64,000 nt of DNA from NCBI RefSeq assembly GCF_947496985.1, contig NZ_CANMEZ010000002.1, forward strand, positions 620,001 to 684,000. The letters are read 5' to 3'. The position numbers were made by a program, and so were the translations under genes. Each line of letters starts with the position of its first letter. Position 1 is the first letter of the stretch. Shown here piece by piece: positions 34,850 through 43,254 of the stretch. The DNA comes from an uncultured Kordia sp. GTDB taxonomy: Bacteria > Bacteroidota > Bacteroidia > Flavobacteriales > Flavobacteriaceae. The notes under the pieces were generated by a model, which saw nothing but the letters and a program-made list of their open reading frames with translations, searched no databases and had not been told where the DNA came from.

Positions 34850-34860
34850 TAACTTTATAT

Positions 34861-34897
34861 AACTACAAGCAAATGAGGGTTTGCTTGTAGTTTTTTT
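34861..34897 (+). terminator. Terminator of the long precursor
   Basis: Thirteen-base arms (AACTACAAGCAAA 34861-34873 and TTTGCTTGTAGTT 34880-34892), loop TGAGGG, then T run. Very stable. Confidence 0.92.
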
Positions 34898-34905
34898 AAT
34901 AGAAA

Positions 34906-35514
34906 TTATTTAAACGTTTCTAAAATTTCTTCTAAGTTTTCAATAATTGGATCAACTTCTTTGTTGTTCTTTTTTTGCTTTTTTCGCATCATAATAAAAC
35001 CTACAAGTAGTATCCAAACATAGGTTAAACTATACGCAATTAACTTTGTTTGAAAGCTTGTTTCCTGCAAAACATCTTGAAAATAAATAGTCATCCCTAC
35101 AGCTAGCATTACTAAATAAACTGGCATAAAAACATTGGTAATCCATCTGAAATAGCGTAGTTTTTTCAACATTTTTACCGCAAATGCTTTCATGTTTTCC
35201 GAAATATCATTCGGCGTACGCCAAAATAATACACGATACCACATCATCACTAATGTTACCGTTAATAAGGCAAACATAAAACTAAGTCCTAAGTAAAAAT
35301 TGTCGGAACGTTCTTTGAACAAGTTTGCGTTCCACAACCAAATAAATACGGTAAATACTGCTGTAAATGAAACGCTCATAAGTAGGTTTCCAAAAATAAT
35401 TTTTCGCTGTAGTTTTCTGAGTTTCTCAAACAACGAATTGCTTACATCTGTCATTTTAATTTCTTCCGAAGAAACCGATTTCCAATCGTTTACGATATCG
35501 TCAAAATCATTCAT
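34906..35514 (-). CDS. Putative anti-sigma / sigma-linked membrane protein
   Basis: 202 residues. A cytoplasmic N-terminus (about 1-38, DFDDIVNDWKSVSSEEIKM) is followed by four TM helices (about 39-62, 72-97, 118-140 and 155-174). It overlaps the ECF sigma gene by 8 bp, the usual arrangement for a sigma factor and its membrane-bound regulator. It shows no recognisable zinc anti-sigma (H-x3-C-x2-C) motif. The role as anti-sigma is inferred from context only. Confidence 0.65.
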   Translation of the reverse strand: MNDFDDIVNDWKSVSSEEIKMTDVSNSLFEKLRKLQRKIIFGNLLMSVSFTAVFTVFIWLWNANLFKERSDNFYLGLSFMFALLTVTLVMMWYRVLFWRTPNDISENMKAFAVKMLKKLRYFRWITNVFMPVYLVMLAVGMTIYFQDVLQETSFQTKLIAYSLTYVWILLVGFIMMRKKQKKNNKEVDPIIENLEEILETFK

Positions 35515-35998
35515 TATTGTATATTTTTAAAAGTCGTTTTTTAATTCTGTTTATTCGAACTCCTACGTTATTGGATTCGATTCCGATGATGTCTGCAATT
35601 TCTTTGTAACTCAGTTCTTCTAAGACCAAACTGATGATTAGACGTTCGTCTTTTTTGAGTTTTTGCACACATTTCATGAGTTTGTTGACACGATTTTCTT
35701 TGGCTTGTCGTTCCGTGTCTATCACTTCTTCAAAAGTATCTGGCAACTCACTGTTGAACAATTGCACATGCTTTTTAGCATGTCTGTTAAACGTAATTGT
35801 CGTATTGAGCGTAACTCGATATAACCACGTAGTTAACTTTGAGTTTCCTTTAAAGTTTTTGAGTCCATTCCAAACGTTGATCAATACTTCTTGGTACAAA
35901 TCATCTACCAACTCTTTTTCGTAGAGATAGGCTAAACAAATTCTATAGATTTTGTCTTTGTGCTCTGTGACGATTTCTTGGAAATAATCTTCTCGCAT
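35507..35998 (-). CDS. ECF-type RNA polymerase sigma factor
   Basis: 163 residues with sigma region 2 (about 5-75; YEKELVDDLYQEVLINVWNG and TTWLYRVTLNT) and region 4 (about 105-158; LVLEELSYKEIADIIGIESNNVGVRINRIKKRL), without regions 1 or 3. This is the extracytoplasmic-function group. It lies 9 bp downstream of the alpha/beta hydrolase and overlaps the downstream membrane protein gene, so the three probably form one operon and the sigma factor may be autoregulated. Confidence 0.93.
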   Translation of the reverse strand: MREDYFQEIVTEHKDKIYRICLAYLYEKELVDDLYQEVLINVWNGLKNFKGNSKLTTWLYRVTLNTTITFNRHAKKHVQLFNSELPDTFEEVIDTERQAKENRVNKLMKCVQKLKKDERLIISLVLEELSYKEIADIIGIESNNVGVRINRIKKRLLKIYNNE

Positions 35999-36007
35999 TG
36001 ATTTGAT

Positions 36008-36886
36008 TTACTTTTTAATAAAGTTTGAAACTTCTTGGTAAAATGTTGTTGGATTATCGAGCATGATAAAGTGCTCTGCTTTGTCTACAATTTTTACCGT
36101 ACACGAACTGCAATTTTCATATTGCTGTTGATACATTTTTAGTTTATCAGCTTCGGTAAAGTTAGGAAATTGTGAAACAGTTCCATTCCAATTTGTTAAA
36201 ACCAATGTTGGCGTTTTGATACTTTTTATGTCGTCGCGGATGTCTGTGCTCATCATTTCAAACATAGTATACCCTAGTGTTCTACGATCTGATTTTGCTG
36301 CATCATTTAGTACAAATGTTACTTTTTCTTTGTTACGCATCATTCCGTTTAGTGTTTGTTTTAGCGTATTTCGTAATGTAATACTATCCATTGGCATATA
36401 CATTTGTTTGAGCATTCCGTAAGAAGATTTTACCAACTCCTCTGTCATTGCTGGATTTGAAGCGCCTGCCAAAAAAGGTAAACTGTCTACAATAATTATT
36501 TTTGAGACTAAGTTTTCTTCTTCTATTGCCATTAATAAGCTTGTAAATCCGCCAATACTATGTCCAATGAGAATGCTTTTGTCCGTTTTCTGTTTTTTGA
36601 TGTATTCAATTAATTGTGTTTTTACTTCTTGTAGAATTGTTTCTGATGCAATTGGTTTTGCTCCTCCATATCCTGCTAAAGTGATAACATGTATTTGATA
36701 GTTTTCTTTGTACTTGGTTACCATATCATTCCAAACATTTCCTGAACAAGACGCGCCTGGAATTAAAAACATAGTATTTCCTTTTCCATGTATGGATACT
36801 TCAAATGCTGTTGGTTTTGTGTTTTCTTGTGCTTGTATATTCGCGAAAGCAAAGAAAAATAAAAGAGTAGATAGAATCGTTTTCAT
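36008..36886 (-). CDS. Secreted alpha/beta hydrolase
   Basis: 292 residues. A signal peptide (1-20) precedes an alpha/beta hydrolase fold. The nucleophile elbow GHSIGG has Ser110. The oxyanion region LIPGASCSG is at about 41-49. A catalytic His is likely in KAEHFIMLDNP near the C-terminus. The substrate is unknown, with esterase, lactonase or peptidase all possible. It is the first gene of the hydrolase-sigma-membrane protein operon, which suggests a role tied to envelope signalling. Confidence 0.83.
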   Translation of the reverse strand: MKTILSTLLFFFAFANIQAQENTKPTAFEVSIHGKGNTMFLIPGASCSGNVWNDMVTKYKENYQIHVITLAGYGGAKPIASETILQEVKTQLIEYIKKQKTDKSILIGHSIGGFTSLLMAIEEENLVSKIIIVDSLPFLAGASNPAMTEELVKSSYGMLKQMYMPMDSITLRNTLKQTLNGMMRNKEKVTFVLNDAAKSDRRTLGYTMFEMMSTDIRDDIKSIKTPTLVLTNWNGTVSQFPNFTEADKLKMYQQQYENCSSCTVKIVDKAEHFIMLDNPTTFYQEVSNFIKK

Positions 36887-37116
36887 CGTTTTTGATTTTA
36901 TATTTCCCTTTTAGTACAGACATGTTTTATTTATTACACTTTTTTTTGAAAAAAATTAAAATAGGCAATGAATGAAGGATTATAAACTTAAATGTTTTCT
37001 ATAGAAAATTCCTTGAATTGTCGTTTATTTAAGTTCTCAACTACACTCCAAACGACAAATAATTATTTTTTTAAATAGGTCTACATCTAATGTTAAGATT
37101 TTACAATAAACTCATA

Positions 37117-37683
37117 TTAATTCAAATGCTTAGGCTCTAACATTTCTAGGAAGAGTTCTTTGAGAATATCGTTTTCTACATTGTTAATATAAATTACTTG
37201 AAAGTCTTTTTTGAACGATTGAATTTTGGTGGAAGTTGTTTTTTTGAAATGCGTATCACGACTTACTTCATGCCAAATTTGCAACAATCTACCAATGAGT
37301 TTTTTGTTCGATTCAAATTGTTGATTGAGCTGACTTAGCATACTTTTGGTATAACTTTTAAATAATGGCATTCCCGCTAGTTTTTGCATGGAAGCATTCA
37401 TAAATCGTTGTATTTCGCGTTCATTTTGAAATGAAAAGAAACGATATCGATCTTCCGTTTTACATTTTTTACAAGCAACAATTGCAAAGGTGTCTTTGAT
37501 CAATTGGGTACAATCGTATGAAGATTCGTAGTAAATTTCTAGACCTAAGTTGGTATTAATTATCAACACTTCATCACGCAATAATTCTGCTAGAAAGTTT
37601 TTGAATGTGACCACTTGCTGATGCGAAATCAGTAATTGCTTCTTGTGATGCTTTTCGTTGATATGAAGATATTTTAATGCCAT
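37117..37683 (-). CDS. Hypothetical cytoplasmic protein
   Basis: 188 residues, mixed charged and helical, with no signal peptide and no TM. A C-x-x-C-like pair occurs in IVACKKCKTEDRYRF (about 74-76), which could bind metal but is isolated. I recognise no family. It stands alone, 230 bp from the hydrolase gene and 165 bp from the MutS-family gene, with no clear operon partner. Confidence 0.55.
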   Translation of the reverse strand: MALKYLHINEKHHKKQLLISHQQVVTFKNFLAELLRDEVLIINTNLGLEIYYESSYDCTQLIKDTFAIVACKKCKTEDRYRFFSFQNEREIQRFMNASMQKLAGMPLFKSYTKSMLSQLNQQFESNKKLIGRLLQIWHEVSRDTHFKKTTSTKIQSFKKDFQVIYINNVENDILKELFLEMLEPKHLN

Positions 37684-37848
37684 GTAGTTAACAAACTCGA
37701 AAGTAAGACATTAAGATATTGAAAAATAATGAACTAGATTGTTTGATATGATTTTAATATAAGAGAAATCTATATCGCTAATAACAGAAATCAACGATTT
37801 ATCCGAAATGTTTAGATTCTAAAACCTAACTACAAGTTCAACAAAAAG

Positions 37849-39624
37849 CTACTCTACTATCTCCATTTTCTTTAGTAAGAACGAAGCATTCATGTTAGAA
37901 CAAATTCCTTTTTTGAGGAGATATCCAAAGAATAATTCATCATTAATAATCTCTGCATCAAAGAAGTAATTTTTGACTTGATCAACTTCTTTTTCTAATT
38001 CGCACAAGCTTAGATCGTGTGTTGCAATGATTCCTGCAGCGTTTTGTGAGGCTAATTTTTGAACAATTTTTTTAGAACCCATTGCTTTGTCATGACTGTT
38101 GGTTCCTTTTAAGATTTCATCTAAAATAATGAAATACGTATCTTCTTCTATTTTGTCTACAATCATTTTTAAGCGTTGTAATTCTGAAAAGAAATACGAA
38201 GCACCTTCTGCTAACGAATCGGTCGTACGCATGCTTGTAATGAGCTTTATAGGCGAATATGTGGCGTTGTTGGCACATATAGGCAATCCAACATTAGACA
38301 TTACAATACTTAAAGAAACGGTACGCAAAAAGGTACTTTTTCCAGCCATATTTGCACCAGTTACTATATAAAACTCTGAATTTCCAATGTTGAAGTCATT
38401 ATCAATTCTGTTCTTAGTTCGTAATAACGGATGTCCTAATTGTGTGGCATTGATAACTTGTGAAGCATTCTTTTCGACTGTAGGATAGTTAAATTTTGGA
38501 TGGTTGAATGCAAAGTTACCTAAACTGTTGTACGAATCAAAAAAGGTGACAACTTCAAACCATTGTGCTACTTTCCCTTTGTGTGTTTCAATCCACGTTT
38601 CAATATGATACGATTTTGAGATATCCCACAGTAATAATCCATTTAAAAAGATCGCAACTAACATATTGTTTCGATTGTCTAATGCGTCTATACGTTTTGA
38701 AAATTCACGCACTAAGGTTGATGCTTTTTGTACATCGCTGTGAATGTTTTGTTGTTTTTCCTGTAATAATTTTGTGGCAAATGTAGTTTCTTCTATACGT
38801 TGTAATAAGTGTCCGTATTGCTGAAATGTGTCTTTTGATTTGTTTGCATTGATAGATAGTTGATTGATACTTTTTAAGAATTTTGCTGTGATGAGCAATC
38901 CTAAACCTATCCACATGAGCAAGTATAGAAACGGGATGATTTCCAAAAACGACAAAGTGATGATGATCGCTGATAGTATTGAGAATACCATTGGCAAAAA
39001 ACGAATTGCTTTTGGAACGAATGCTTTGTATTCATGCAACCATTTGGTAATACTTTTAGACGTAGTTTCTACTTTAATAAGCAATGCAATGGCTGAAAAA
39101 TGCTGTCGCCAATCTGCTTTTTCTGCTAATTCTTGTATGGCTTCTTGTCGTGCAGTTATGTCTGAGATGTCATTACTAGCTAAGAGTTGAGCCAATTCAT
39201 TTTTACCTTCTCGCGTAGTTGCTCTGTTTAGATATTGAAAAAAAGAAGCATTTCCAAAGAGATCTATATCATAACTAAATTCGTGTGCAGCGTCTAGGAA
39301 TTCTTCGCCTGTTGGCAATTTGGAAAGGTCGCCGTTGATGACATCAATTTCAAGCTGATTGTATTGAATTAACGCTTTTAACTTGTTACTTTGATAGACT
39401 AAATCTGAATGTCTGAATACTAAAAACAGGAAGATTGCCATTCCTACTACGGCAGCTAATACGATATAATGCCATTGACCAAATAAGAGGTATATCGCGA
39501 AAGCTATACTTAAAAAAACGAGCAAACGTAAGATACTTGATTGATTGAGTTTACGCTTTTGAATTTTTAATGCTGCTTCAAATTTAGCTTTTTGTTCTGT
39601 ATAAAAAGTAATCGGGTCTTGCAT
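37849..39624 (-). CDS. Membrane-anchored MutS-family ATPase
   Basis: 591 residues. The C-terminal third is a MutS domain V ATPase with Walker A GANMAGKS (423-430), Walker B FIILDEILKGTNS and the switch His (ATHDLSL). The mismatch-recognition domain I is absent. Four TM helices are present instead (about 32-48, 52-70, 210-228 and 232-250). This is the membrane MutS-like family seen in Bacteroidota. It lacks the Smr nuclease of MutS2. A repair role should not be assumed, and its function is unknown. Confidence 0.85.
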   Translation of the reverse strand: MQDPITFYTEQKAKFEAALKIQKRKLNQSSILRLLVFLSIAFAIYLLFGQWHYIVLAAVVGMAIFLFLVFRHSDLVYQSNKLKALIQYNQLEIDVINGDLSKLPTGEEFLDAAHEFSYDIDLFGNASFFQYLNRATTREGKNELAQLLASNDISDITARQEAIQELAEKADWRQHFSAIALLIKVETTSKSITKWLHEYKAFVPKAIRFLPMVFSILSAIIITLSFLEIIPFLYLLMWIGLGLLITAKFLKSINQLSINANKSKDTFQQYGHLLQRIEETTFATKLLQEKQQNIHSDVQKASTLVREFSKRIDALDNRNNMLVAIFLNGLLLWDISKSYHIETWIETHKGKVAQWFEVVTFFDSYNSLGNFAFNHPKFNYPTVEKNASQVINATQLGHPLLRTKNRIDNDFNIGNSEFYIVTGANMAGKSTFLRTVSLSIVMSNVGLPICANNATYSPIKLITSMRTTDSLAEGASYFFSELQRLKMIVDKIEEDTYFIILDEILKGTNSHDKAMGSKKIVQKLASQNAAGIIATHDLSLCELEKEVDQVKNYFFDAEIINDELFFGYLLKKGICSNMNASFLLKKMEIVE

Positions 39625-39655
39625 GATGGTATTCTGAGAAATATGTTGCCAAGAA

Positions 39656-39690
39656 ACAAAAAAAAACGCAAACCAAATAGGTTTGCGTTC
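39656..39690 (-). terminator. Terminator of the T9SS-substrate gene
   Basis: Arms AACGCAAACC (39665-39674) and GGTTTGCGTT (39680-39689). On the minus strand a run of nine T follows. Confidence 0.88.
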
Positions 39691-39737
39691 GCTAGTATTT
39701 CATCCTAAGAAAAGTTTAACAATTACCTATGTCAAAT

Positions 39738-40496
39738 CTACTTTTTAATAAACTTCAACACTCTTTTTTCTAGTTGAATGAAATAAATTCCTTTGGTTAG
39801 TTTTTGCACGTTTAGTTTTTCATTTTGTTTTATGATTCCTTCCATAACTTTCTTTCCAGAGATATCAAGTATGGTATAGTTTTCTGCTTGTTTTAAATTT
39901 GTAAGCTGAATAATGTTTGTTGTCGGATTTGGATATACACGCACTTCCACTTTACTGTTTTCTATATTTTCAATACTTAATGTAGAGTTATCAATATTTA
40001 CTGAGAACGCCAAATGTTCTCCTGGTCGCTCTACACCATTCACATACAAAGAACCGCCCACATAATTTGGAACCCAAGGTGTATTGAACCCACGTCCTGT
40101 TAGGGTTGGCAGTGTAAAATCGGATACTATTATTGTATATTGTGAAGAAGTATTTATTGAAATCATCAATGCAGAAAAGTCAAAAGTACTACTAGCACCT
40201 ATGTCAGTAATATTTAATGTACCCAATACAGTTCCTCCCAATCCGTCGCCTTCATACAAACGTACGATAGCTTGACCAATCATATTGTCAGGACTTGCTG
40301 GTATGACAGAGAAACCTGAATTGAATGTGATGCTAGTTAATATTCCACCACAAGTTCCATCTGTAGTAAAAGAGATTCCTGTTGAGTTTCCTGCAGAATC
40401 AAAATTTGCATTGTCACCGTAAGAAGGTCCACATTGGGCATTTAGAAATAATGTTGCGCTTATAAACGCACAAAAAACGAGTAGTTTTTTAGTCAT
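39738..40496 (-). CDS. T9SS type A sorting-domain protein
   Basis: 252 residues. A signal peptide (1-20, LFLNAQ) precedes a Gly/Ser/Thr-rich beta domain (about 25-175). A C-terminal type A sorting domain (about 184-252; VRVYPNPTTN ... YTILDISGKKV ... LTKGIYFIQL) targets it through the Type IX secretion system to the surface or medium. The function of the beta domain is unknown. A TATCTTTA box (one mismatch) lies about 40 bp before the start. Confidence 0.87.
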   Translation of the reverse strand: MTKKLLVFCAFISATLFLNAQCGPSYGDNANFDSAGNSTGISFTTDGTCGGILTSITFNSGFSVIPASPDNMIGQAIVRLYEGDGLGGTVLGTLNITDIGASSTFDFSALMISINTSSQYTIIVSDFTLPTLTGRGFNTPWVPNYVGGSLYVNGVERPGEHLAFSVNIDNSTLSIENIENSKVEVRVYPNPTTNIIQLTNLKQAENYTILDISGKKVMEGIIKQNEKLNVQKLTKGIYFIQLEKRVLKFIKK

Positions 40497-40625
40497 AACA
40501 TGTAAAATTTTAGGTTAAGAATCTAAAGATATTCAACTTCATCCTTACTTTTTTCTATATGTTCTGAATAGCTTTATTTATGTTCTGTAGCTTCTATTTT
40601 TTGTTTCTTGCAAAATGGTAGCAAT

Positions 40626-40657
40626 AAAAAATGCAAGCTTTTTGGGCTTGCATTTTG
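40626..40657 (-). terminator. Terminator of the phosphoesterase gene
   Basis: Arms AAAATGCAAGC (40628-40638) and GCTTGCATTTT (40646-40656). On the minus strand the T run follows. Confidence 0.85.
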
Positions 40658-40678
40658 TTTTCTTGATTTTGAATCTAC

Positions 40679-42394
40679 TTAAAATTCTCCACCTGGAATA
40701 TGTTGAATGATACTCTTTATGTATTCCATAGCGCCTCCTACAGTAGCTACATTTTCAATATCTTTCGCATTTTCTGTTAAATTTTCCGTATTTGAATTCA
40801 TACTTGCCGTATGGTGTGCTCCAGTCAGAATAGATTTTTGTAAATCATTCAATGGATCTTTTGTATAATCAGCATTCGATTCTAGAATTTTTGGTTCTGG
40901 AATATCTGGAAAGCTACTTCTTTTTTGAGCTGAAAAAACATGTGAAAAAGAGTTTGCATTTTTATCTCTATCTGTTAAATTATCCATTTCCCATTTTTCA
41001 CACATCGTTTTTATAAATGAGGTATGATCAAATATATCATTGATAATTGTATTCTTTTCAATATGAGATGAAACCATTACCATTGGCACACGCACTCCCA
41101 AACGATCAAACTTGAAACCTTTTTCTCCAACCATATTTGCTTTTGGAGGTACTGCTTTTGGTGGTGGTACATGATCAAAGCAACCTCCATGTTCGTCATA
41201 TGTAATGATTAATAATGTATTATCTCTGTAGGTATCACTATTCTTAATCGCTTCGTATACATCCCAAATTAATTTTTCGCCTAATAATACCGTTCCTGCA
41301 CGTGTTTCTCCAAATAAAGAACTATCTACTGAAGAAGGATGTTGATCATTGTGTTCGTTCAAAAACTTAGGTTCTATAAACGAGTATTGTGGTAATGTTT
41401 TATTATTGATATCATCAAAAAACGGATCTAATGGTGAATTGGAACCTGGTGAAGGAGTTTTAATATGCACCTTAGATTCTGTAATGATAGACATATCTTG
41501 TGCATTTCTTGGGTCAAAATTAGGATTAGGCTTCTCAACTGTATACACTAAACTCCTACTTCCTGTTATGAATTGTGTTAGAGATACTTGTTCAGCATAG
41601 ATGTTGTATGTAATTCCCTTTTCTTTCATTAAATCAAAAAGGCTTTTTTGAGACCATACTGATTTAGTCCATTGTCTAAATGCTTCACCGTTTCCTACTA
41701 AATTTTTAATTGATTGTATAGGGTGTAATATGCTTACTTCTAACGGAATTTCCTCTCCAATTGGATTGATCACAAATTCACCTGAAGCTGCCGCATGCCA
41801 AAATGCTCTATTGCACCAAGTTTGACTAGGAACGGAACAAAACCAATGGTCAAATACTGCAAATTCTTTTGCTAATGTAGATAGTACATTGACACTTTCT
41901 GGCGTAAAGCATTTCATAATTTTATTATACTGCTCCTTAGTTGGTTTATTATAGTTTTTCCCTTCTTTGCCGTCTAGCGCTTGTAAAGTATTGATGTAGT
42001 CATTTACAAATCCATTCATAGGAGGATTATCTACACCATCATTTGGCAAATTGAAAGGAGCTATCATTTTAGACGCATCAACATCTATGTTTTCAGCATC
42101 AACTGTATTGTATAGTTGTGTATTTACATGTTGATATACTTCTCCTGGATCTGGATATGGTTGATGGTAATCATCCGTTGGTGTTGGTGAAATTTTTGCA
42201 CCTTCTGTATAGTCTACAGCACGTTCAGGCACAGGATTTTCATAGTTTCCATTTTGTAGTCCTTCGAACTTTTTTCCTTCCGGAACTCCATCTTTATAGA
42301 GATATCCTAATAAATTATCAAACGAACGATTCTCTAGCATGAGTACAACCACATGATCAAAACTATCTAGTGGATTTGGGGTTTTTGCTTCCAT
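40679..42394 (-). CDS. Phospholipase C / acid phosphatase-like phosphoesterase
   Basis: 571 residues of the phosphoesterase family (PF04185). The N-terminal signature DSFDHVVVLMLENRSFDNLL (11-30) includes the metal/nucleophile region E-N-R-S. Further on, PSQTWCNRAFWH and ITYDEHGGCFDHVPPP supply metal ligands. The family includes phospholipases C and AcpA. No signal peptide is visible, which is odd for a usually secreted family. It may use an unrecognised signal, act in the cytoplasm, or have a mis-set start. It is monocistronic. Confidence 0.85.
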   Translation of the reverse strand: MEAKTPNPLDSFDHVVVLMLENRSFDNLLGYLYKDGVPEGKKFEGLQNGNYENPVPERAVDYTEGAKISPTPTDDYHQPYPDPGEVYQHVNTQLYNTVDAENIDVDASKMIAPFNLPNDGVDNPPMNGFVNDYINTLQALDGKEGKNYNKPTKEQYNKIMKCFTPESVNVLSTLAKEFAVFDHWFCSVPSQTWCNRAFWHAAASGEFVINPIGEEIPLEVSILHPIQSIKNLVGNGEAFRQWTKSVWSQKSLFDLMKEKGITYNIYAEQVSLTQFITGSRSLVYTVEKPNPNFDPRNAQDMSIITESKVHIKTPSPGSNSPLDPFFDDINNKTLPQYSFIEPKFLNEHNDQHPSSVDSSLFGETRAGTVLLGEKLIWDVYEAIKNSDTYRDNTLLIITYDEHGGCFDHVPPPKAVPPKANMVGEKGFKFDRLGVRVPMVMVSSHIEKNTIINDIFDHTSFIKTMCEKWEMDNLTDRDKNANSFSHVFSAQKRSSFPDIPEPKILESNADYTKDPLNDLQKSILTGAHHTASMNSNTENLTENAKDIENVATVGGAMEYIKSIIQHIPGGEF

Positions 42395-42524
42395 AATTAA
42401 TAAAAATTAAATTAGTAATCAGTTACTTTTAAAGTAAGTTATAGATTACTTTTTACGAATAAGCAAAAATGTTATGAGCTAAGTGAGATTTGTTCTAAAT
42501 ACACGAAAGTTTGTTCTTACATTT

Positions 42525-43247
42525 TTACAGTAGATTGATTTTTCCTAGTAAATCTTCTTTGTATTTTTTTCCAATTGGAATCGGTTGTTTTTCAATAACA
42601 ATAGTATTGTGATCTATTTGCTCTAAGTAGTCTAGGTTAACAATATAACTACGATGTACGCGTGCAAATTTTTGATTTAGTTTCGTAATAATTTTGTTTA
42701 GATTGCCACGAATAACATGTTTTTGATTATTTTTTAGTTGAATTTCCGCGTATACATGTTCGCTTTTGATGAATAGAATTTCTTCGAATCTCAGTTTTAT
42801 GAATATATTTTTGTCCTTAATAAAGAAAGCATCCTTTATGATTAATTCTTCTTCATCGACTTCTCCCACACGTTTTGAATAGTTATAGAGTGCTATTTCT
42901 ATGGATGTATATAATTCATCTTTTGTAAATGGTTTTACCAAATATGCTGGCGGCATCACCTTTTTTGCTTCTGAAACCGTTAACGGATCTGAGTTTGAAG
43001 TTAGAAATATGAATGGAAAGTCATAGTCTTTTCTAATTTTCTCAGCAATGTCAATTCCTGTTTTACGTCCTGATAGTTGAATATCCAAGATTGCTAAATC
43101 GGGTTTTTCAGCTTCTATCATTGTAATTGCTTCTGTATAGTTGATAGCTGGCTCTAAAGCTTCGTATCCTAAATCGTTTAGTGTATCACATAAATGATCG
43201 GCAATGATGATTTCGTCTTCAACTACTAATATTTTTACTGTATTCAT
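42525..43247 (-). CDS. LytTR-family response regulator
   Basis: 240 residues. The receiver domain has phospho-acceptor Asp55 (LAILDIQLSG), acidic residues E10-D11, and LVKPF. The LytTR domain (about 140-237) carries RFARVHRSYIVNLDYL-like DNA-binding sequence (K-F-A-R-V-H-R-S). It starts 7 bp after the kinase stop, so the two form one operon. It differs from the other two LytTR pairs in this window in having a HisKA_2-type kinase partner. Confidence 0.92.
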   Translation of the reverse strand: MNTVKILVVEDEIIIADHLCDTLNDLGYEALEPAINYTEAITMIEAEKPDLAILDIQLSGRKTGIDIAEKIRKDYDFPFIFLTSNSDPLTVSEAKKVMPPAYLVKPFTKDELYTSIEIALYNYSKRVGEVDEEELIIKDAFFIKDKNIFIKLRFEEILFIKSEHVYAEIQLKNNQKHVIRGNLNKIITKLNQKFARVHRSYIVNLDYLEQIDHNTIVIEKQPIPIGKKYKEDLLGKINLL

Positions 43248-43254
43248 CGTTTGG

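Noticed and set aside
24124-40545. A TTAACC-x-AAAA motif about 15-25 bp before several precursor peptide starts
   Set aside because: The same pattern precedes ordinary genes (for example the thioredoxin gene at 26219 and the T9SS substrate at 40496), so it appears to be a general leader preference and not specific to the peptides.
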